Shown here piece by piece: positions 1-4,344 of a DNA stretch of 6,882 nucleotides. The notes below the pieces were generated by a model. That model did not search any database. It worked only from the letters and a program-made list of their open reading frames with translations, and was not told the origin of the DNA. Position 1 is the first letter of the stretch. Each line of letters opens with the position of its first letter. The position numbers and the translations under genes were made by a program. The stretch comes from Planctomycetaceae bacterium (GTDB taxonomy: Bacteria; Planctomycetota; Planctomycetia; Pirellulales; Pirellulaceae), in NCBI GenBank assembly GCA_002708345.1, contig PANG01000052.1:2245-9126 (forward strand), in the 5' to 3' direction.

Positions 1-1431
1 CAATCCAACAACGACCAGGAAAAATCGGAAAGTGGAGATCCGGACTCGGAAAATCCTGAACCGACAGACGACGCCGAGAAGGGATCTGACGGGGAAAAAG
101 GAACCGACGACGCCGAGAAGGGATCTGACGGGGGAAAAGGATCCGACGGTGAACAATCGGGTGGCCAGGAAGGGGACCCACACGATGGCGACGTCTTCCA
201 GCGTGCACTGGACCGGATAAAGAAAGAACGCCAGGAGAAATCCGAGGGCAACGGATCGGATGATGGCAGCAAGACAAACGAATCTCAGGATTCCAGCGAC
301 TCGAATACTGGCAGCGACGAGGGTGAAAATTCTGAGGATGGTAGCCGCAAGCCGGCAGAGACAGAACAGCCTGGTTCCGATTCCGGTGACGGCGGCGGGA
401 CTGGCGAGAAGGTCGAGGGCCCGATGAAGCCCACCGGTTCAGCGGAAAAGGGCAGTTCGCCGACAGATCGCCAGCAAAAACCGGGCGCGGGAAAGGACAA
501 CGAGGGGCGACCGGCGAATGGCGAAAAACCAACCAACCCGGGAGATGATGCAAGCACGGGAACGGGCAAGCCAGAAGAAGAGAAGGGCTCCGAGCCCGGA
601 GACGCTCCGAAAGGCAACAACCCCAACGACAACAAACCCGGGGATAATGACAAGCCGGCCGAGGATACGGGAGACGAGCAGGGAACAGGCAGCAAGCCAG
701 GTGATGGAAACGAGAAGCCAACGGATGAACCCGGCGAGGGGGATCCTTCATCCAAGTCTTCATCCAAGGGTTCAGAGGGTGAAAAGCCAGCAGCCCAGCA
801 AGCTGGTGAGTCCGAGGGGGAAAAGGGAAATTCTCCCTCAGGAGAAAAAAGCCCGGACGGTTCTGCAACCAACGGAGGGGCCTCAGGCCAGAGCGATTCC
901 AATGCCAGCGGGAATAACTCCCCCGGCAAGTCCTCGGGGAACCCATCGGGCATTAGTGATTCAGGACGAAAACAGAATAGTCGCGGGGTCGGCCCTGACG
1001 AGTCCGAGGAGATTCCCAACGAGGTCGTGGGGCTCCCTGATGAGATTCCAGAATCCGATGAAGCCCGGCTTGATTATGCTCGCAAGGTCACCAGCCTGGT
1101 ACTGGAGTACCTGGAGGACCAGCAGTTCAACCCCGATCCTGACCTGCTCAAGGAGACTGGCTTGACACCGGAGCAGCTGCGCGAGATGGTCGAACGCTAC
1201 AAACAAATGGCTCGCAAGGCAGAGCAGGGCGAGGAGGGACGCCGCGAACTGGAAGAGACCCTCAGGAGCCTCGGTTTGCACCCCCGTTCAAACCGGCAAG
1301 CAAGCAAGGTACGCAGCGAAACAAGGCAGATCGAAGGAATTTCCAACGCAGGGACGCGTAGCCAGCCACCACCGCGGTTTCTGGAACAGTTCAACGCGTT
1401 CAAGAAGGGAACGGCGCGATCCGACAAGTAA
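1..1431 (+). CDS. Acidic low-complexity protein with charged helical C-terminal domain (3' part, start lies upstream)
   Basis: The frame is open from the first base to the TAA at 1429-1431, giving 476 visible residues; the true start is outside the window, and the ATG at 424 is only an internal methionine. Residues 1 to about 340 are dominated by Ser, Gly, Asp, Glu, Lys, Pro and Asn, with no hydrophobic segment, so they are probably disordered. The exception is a short helix-like stretch at about 65-80 (DVFQRALDRIKKERQEK). Residues about 341-476 change character: an acidic lead-in (LPDEIPESDEARLDYARK), a helical segment with regular Leu/Val spacing, a second charged helical part (LTPEQLREMVERYKQMARK), then a basic tail ending LEQFNAFKKGTARSDK. 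That C-terminal part has normal composition and is the likely functional domain. I do not recognise the family with confidence; the tail resembles large hypothetical planctomycete proteins sometimes labelled circumsporozoite-like from composition alone. An upstream membrane or signal region cannot be seen. Coding is certain, function unknown. Confidence 0.85.
   Translation, partial: QSNNDQEKSESGDPDSENPEPTDDAEKGSDGEKGTDDAEKGSDGGKGSDGEQSGGQEGDPHDGDVFQRALDRIKKERQEKSEGNGSDDGSKTNESQDSSDSNTGSDEGENSEDGSRKPAETEQPGSDSGDGGGTGEKVEGPMKPTGSAEKGSSPTDRQQKPGAGKDNEGRPANGEKPTNPGDDASTGTGKPEEEKGSEPGDAPKGNNPNDNKPGDNDKPAEDTGDEQGTGSKPGDGNEKPTDEPGEGDPSSKSSSKGSEGEKPAAQQAGESEGEKGNSPSGEKSPDGSATNGGASGQSDSNASGNNSPGKSSGNPSGISDSGRKQNSRGVGPDESEEIPNEVVGLPDEIPESDEARLDYARKVTSLVLEYLEDQQFNPDPDLLKETGLTPEQLREMVERYKQMARKAEQGEEGRRELEETLRSLGLHPRSNRQASKVRSETRQIEGISNAGTRSQPPPRFLEQFNAFKKGTARSDK
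67..144 (+). repeat. Two-copy 39-bp in-frame tandem repeat
   Basis: Copies lie at 67-105 and 106-144, each starting gacgacgccgagaagggatc. The first 28 bases are identical and the rest nearly so. The period is 13 codons, giving DDAEKGSDGEKGT then DDAEKGSDGGKGS, and a degraded echo (GSDGEQ) follows. Because the unit is a multiple of three it preserves the frame, which fits expansion of a disordered segment by slippage or unequal recombination. Confidence 0.9.
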
Positions 1432-1438
1432 CCTGGGC

Positions 1439-1465
1439 GGATCCTGTATTCTGGATCCATTCTTT
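1439..1465 (+). terminator. Weak hairpin plus T-rich stretch after the first gene (candidate)
   Basis: Two GGATCC palindromes at 1439-1444 and 1453-1458 can pair as a 6-bp stem with an 8-base loop, followed by attcttt. It starts 8 bases after the stop codon. The stem is short and the T-run is interrupted, so this is only a possible intrinsic terminator; the paired sites could be coincidence. If it does not act, nadB could be read through from the upstream gene, since only 60 bases separate them. Confidence 0.25.
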
Positions 1466-1491
1466 CCAGGGAGTCGTCCCCGTCAGGATTC

Positions 1492-3126
1492 ATGCTCCAA
1501 CGCATTCCTCGTTACCTGGTCCATTTTGACCCACGCCACTGCATTCACCGGTTTACCGATGTCCTGATCATTGGTGGCGGCCTGGCCGGCCTTCGAGCAG
1601 CCAACGCGGTTTCCCCTGACCAGTCGGTACTGGTGGTTACCAAGGACCAGCTCAAGCAATCCAACAGTTCTTTGGCCCAGGGCGGGATCGCCGGGGTTTT
1701 CGATCCCCAGGATCGATTCGAGGATCACATTGTCGACACGATGACAGCCGGCGGAAATCTCTGTGACCAACAGATCGTGGAGATGGTGGTCCGCGAGGCC
1801 CCCGATCGAATCCAGGAGCTGGTCGAGTGGGGAACTCGTTTCGACCAGCACGCTGGCGCCCTGTCGCTCGGACGGGAGGGAGGGCACAGTCACAAGCGGG
1901 TCGTTCATGCACTGGGGGACGCGACCGGCCTGGAGGTGATGCGAGCCGTCATCGAGTGGACACGTGGACTCGATAATATCGATATCCTGGAAAACACTTT
2001 CACGCTGGACCTGTTGACATCCGGGGGAGCCTGCCGGGGTGCGATTGTTACCGACGGTATCCATCGAACGATGGTCTGGTCCAAGCAGACAATTCTCTGC
2101 ACTGGAGGGGCCGGGCAGATTTACCGGGAATCGACCAATCCGCCAGTAGCAACTGCTGACGGTCACGCGATTGCCTATCGGGCGGGGGTCGAGTTGCGGG
2201 ACATGGAGTTCATGCAGTTTCACCCCACGGTACTTTACATTGCCGGCAGTAGCCGCAGCCTGATTACCGAGGCGGTCCGCGGTGAAGGGGCTTTCCTGCT
2301 CGACGAGAACAACGTCCGTTTCATGCCCGAGTGTGACGAGCGGGCAGAGCTGGCACCACGGGACATCGTCTGCCAGGCGATCGTGGAACGGATGAGCGCA
2401 ACGCGACATCCCTGTGTCTACCTGGACATGAGCCATCTGGATGCTGATTTCGTCCGTCGCCGGTTCCCCGGGATCGCTGCAACATGTGAGAAATTCGGCG
2501 TCGACATCACTCGTGACAGGATCCCTGTTCGTCCCGGGGCTCATTACATGATCGGTGGCGTCTCGGTAGATCCACAGGGCCAGACAACTCTCCCCCGACT
2601 CTGGGCTGCAGGCGAGGTCACCTCCTCCGGCCTGCACGGGGCAAACCGCCTGGCATCCAACAGCCTGCTCGAGGGACTGGTCTATGGAGCCCATGCAGGG
2701 CTGGGAGCATCCATGGCCGCTGCTGAAATACCAGACCAGCTCCAGGCATTCCCAATCGTTAACGGTCCCGTTCCCCGGCCAGCGGAACCGATGGACCTGG
2801 CCGATATTCGGAATTCTCTCAAGAGCCTGATGTGGCGATGCGTTGGGGTTCGTCGCGAGGAGAGACAGCTCAAGCAGGCAATCAACTCGATTCACCGCTG
2901 GCAGAATTACGTGCTTCCCTGCCAGTTCCCCGACAAGACGGGCTGGGAATTACAGAACATGCTTACCGTCTCCGGAATCGTCTCTGCCGCAGCGTTAGAG
3001 AGGGAAGAATCCCGGGGCGTGCACCAGAGAACTGATTTTCCTGTTATTGATGACGAGAACTGGAAGTGCCACATTCCCCAGCTCCGCCAACTCGACCAGT
3101 CCCCTGGCGACAACCAGCCAGCCTAA
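1492..3126 (+). CDS. nadB: L-aspartate oxidase (NadB)
   Basis: This cytoplasmic FAD enzyme oxidises L-aspartate to iminoaspartate, which quinolinate synthase (NadA) condenses with dihydroxyacetone phosphate on the route to NAD; O2 or fumarate can reoxidise the flavin. The 544 residues match the usual length (E. coli 540). The N-terminal dinucleotide fold is at 24-37 (VLIIGGGLAGLRAA), and the family segment SNSSLAQGGIAGVF is at 57-70. The E. coli active-site residues all have counterparts: Glu129 in REGGHSH, His244 in QFHPT, Arg290 in ELAPRDIV, His351 in GAHYMIGG and Arg386 in HGANRLASNS. The C-terminal helical domain carries VGVRREERQL (451-460) and SRGVH (507-511). The ATG at 1492 is preferred because it leaves about 22 residues before the FAD fold; AGGA at 1485-1488 is only 3 bases away, so the ribosome site is weak. 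No nadA or nadC is in the window, and the neighbours are unrelated. Confidence 0.96.
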   Translation: MLQRIPRYLVHFDPRHCIHRFTDVLIIGGGLAGLRAANAVSPDQSVLVVTKDQLKQSNSSLAQGGIAGVFDPQDRFEDHIVDTMTAGGNLCDQQIVEMVVREAPDRIQELVEWGTRFDQHAGALSLGREGGHSHKRVVHALGDATGLEVMRAVIEWTRGLDNIDILENTFTLDLLTSGGACRGAIVTDGIHRTMVWSKQTILCTGGAGQIYRESTNPPVATADGHAIAYRAGVELRDMEFMQFHPTVLYIAGSSRSLITEAVRGEGAFLLDENNVRFMPECDERAELAPRDIVCQAIVERMSATRHPCVYLDMSHLDADFVRRRFPGIAATCEKFGVDITRDRIPVRPGAHYMIGGVSVDPQGQTTLPRLWAAGEVTSSGLHGANRLASNSLLEGLVYGAHAGLGASMAAAEIPDQLQAFPIVNGPVPRPAEPMDLADIRNSLKSLMWRCVGVRREERQLKQAINSIHRWQNYVLPCQFPDKTGWELQNMLTVSGIVSAAALEREESRGVHQRTDFPVIDDENWKCHIPQLRQLDQSPGDNQPA

Positions 3127-3486
3127 TCGTTATAAAAACAACCTGCCTGCCGCCAGTCCTGTCTCCATCTCACCAGACAACTTGAACAAGGAGATTCTGC
3201 CGCGTAGATTAAAAATAGTTGAAACCCACTTGTATTGAACCCGGCGGGAAACAAACTGGTAACGAATGGGAGTACGGCAAGGAAAGCTCGTGTCCGATCT
3301 TCCCGTTAGATTTACCCCTGTGTCGAAAAAGAGAGAAGATGATCGTCTGTGCCGCCTGGATCCGCGAGAGGATCTCCCCCCGGCGATGCGGCTCGGGTCA
3401 ACACCAGGAATCACTGTGACACCACTCGCCTTCCAGCAACAAACCAGTCAAACCACTGCTCTATAGAAACCACGTGAGAAAAAGCC
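3127..3486. other. Gene-free intergenic stretch, probable promoter region of the ABC unit
   Basis: I see no convincing gene in these 360 bases. Short open frames on both strands overlap each other and have arbitrary composition. The part around 3180-3240 is more A/T-rich and contains a possible sigma70-type pair, TTGAAC (3182-3187) and TAGATT (3205-3210), with a 17-base spacer; each matches consensus at only 4 of 6 positions. A GC pairing gccgc (3351-3355) with gcggc (3388-3392) could form a leader stem. There is no clear terminator with a T-run after nadB and no riboswitch that I can recognise. The start of the ABC ATPase gene after this gap, rather than directly after nadB, suggests its own promoter here. 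Confidence 0.5.
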
Positions 3487-4275
3487 ATGTCATCTGATAC
3501 AGTCGAATCCGCACCTGACGAATCAAACGCTGGTAGTCAGGGTGTCCCCATGATCGAGGCCGAGGGCCTGTCAAAACACTATGGCAGGTTCAAGGCAACC
3601 GACGACGTGTCGTTCAAAATCTCTCAGGGCGAGGTAGTTGCTTTCCTGGGGCCCAACGGAGCAGGCAAGAGTACCACGATGAAACTCCTTACCGGGTACC
3701 TTGCTCCCACCGCCGGAACCGCACGTATCGCCGGTTACGACATGAAGGCCGACCGCATTGCCGGGGCCCAGGTACTTGGTTACCTGCCGGAAAATGGCCC
3801 TCTCTACCCGGACATGACACCCAGCTCGCTGTTGACATTTTTCGGCGAGGCGCGGGGAATGAACCGGGAGGAAATCGTCAAGCGGACTGCCGAGGTGGTG
3901 ACCCTCTGTGCTCTCTCCTCGGTCCTGCACAAGCCAATTGGCAAGTTGTCTCGTGGCTACCGCCAGCGGGTCGGCATGGCCCAGGCGCTGCTGCACGAAC
4001 CCGAGGTCCTGATCATGGATGAACCGACCGCAGGGCTGGACCCGAACCAGATTTCCGAGGTCCGTGCGACCATGCAACGCCTTGGCAAGGATCGCACGAT
4101 CCTGCTCTCCACACACATCCTGCAGGAGGTGGAAGCAGTGGCCAACCGGGTGATCGTGATCAACGAGGGCTCGCTCGTCTATGACGGGCCAACCAGTGAA
4201 CTTAACCAGGATGGCGAGTCCATGAATGATGCCTTCGAGAGGCTCACTTCCAGCGAACAGGCGGTTGTCTCGTGA
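3487..4275 (+). CDS. ABC transporter ATP-binding protein, GldA-like
   Basis: This is the ATPase subunit of an ABC-2/gliding-type transporter, expected on the cytoplasmic face to hydrolyse ATP for the membrane partner encoded next. All core motifs are present: A-loop Tyr32, Walker A GPNGAGKST at 55-63 (Lys61), signature LSRGYRQRV at 154-162, Walker B VLIMDEP with Asp178 and catalytic Glu179, D-loop GLDP and H-loop His210 (LLSTHI). The Q-loop position reads GYLPENGPLYPDMT, with Glu102 where many ABC ATPases have Gln. That pattern and the LSRGY signature are typical of GldA-like and other ABC-2 export ATPases. There are 262 residues from the first ATG. An internal ATG at 3550 (Met22) starts MIEAEGLSKHYG, the usual family N-terminus, so residues 1-21, which look disordered, may be an extension or not translated. 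Neither start has a strong ribosome site. The substrate is unknown. Confidence 0.95.
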   Translation: MSSDTVESAPDESNAGSQGVPMIEAEGLSKHYGRFKATDDVSFKISQGEVVAFLGPNGAGKSTTMKLLTGYLAPTAGTARIAGYDMKADRIAGAQVLGYLPENGPLYPDMTPSSLLTFFGEARGMNREEIVKRTAEVVTLCALSSVLHKPIGKLSRGYRQRVGMAQALLHEPEVLIMDEPTAGLDPNQISEVRATMQRLGKDRTILLSTHILQEVEAVANRVIVINEGSLVYDGPTSELNQDGESMNDAFERLTSSEQAVVS

Positions 4276-4283
4276 TCCGCCCC

Positions 4284-4293
4284 ACCGGCCGGT
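4284..4293. other. Perfect 10-bp palindrome between the ABC genes
   Basis: ACCGGCCGGT is its own reverse complement and lies in the 69-base gap between the ATPase stop and the start of the fused permease gene. There is no T-run after it and no room for a good hairpin loop, so it is not a terminator. It could be a protein site or chance in GC-rich DNA. Confidence 0.3.
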
Positions 4294-4344
4294 TACGAAT
4301 CCCATTCCTTAACAAGATGACCCAGACAAGAAACAAAAAATATC

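Noticed and set aside
67..144. Tandem repeat as a CRISPR array or mobile-element end
   Set aside because: Only two adjacent copies with no spacers; the unit is 13 codons in frame and is simply coding repeat expansion.
424..426. ATG at 424 as the start of the first gene
   Set aside because: The same frame is open without a stop back to base 1 with identical composition, so this is an internal methionine of a gene that begins upstream.
285..1019. Minus-strand Pro/Ser/Leu-rich open frame opposite the first gene
   Set aside because: It is the mirror of the Gly/Glu/Asp/Ser-rich coding strand; the + frame is open across the whole region and continues into a normal C-terminal domain.
1162..1190. 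Perfect TTGACA at 1162-1167 as a -35 box for nadB
   Set aside because: It lies inside the first gene, more than 300 bases from nadB, and the -10 position 17 bases downstream reads GATGGT, which is not promoter-like.
1483..2895. Long minus-strand open frame (470 codons) opposite nadB
   Set aside because: nadB on the + strand has every family motif and active-site residue; the reverse frame has no recognisable domain and arises from codon bias in GC-rich DNA.
3219..3466. Small + strand open frames of 66 codons in the intergenic stretch
   Set aside because: They overlap one another, have no ribosome site, no motif and arbitrary composition.
3571..4305. Minus-strand open frame of 244 codons opposite the ABC ATPase
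   Set aside because: The + strand carries complete Walker A, signature, Walker B and H-loop motifs; the reverse product has no recognisable feature.
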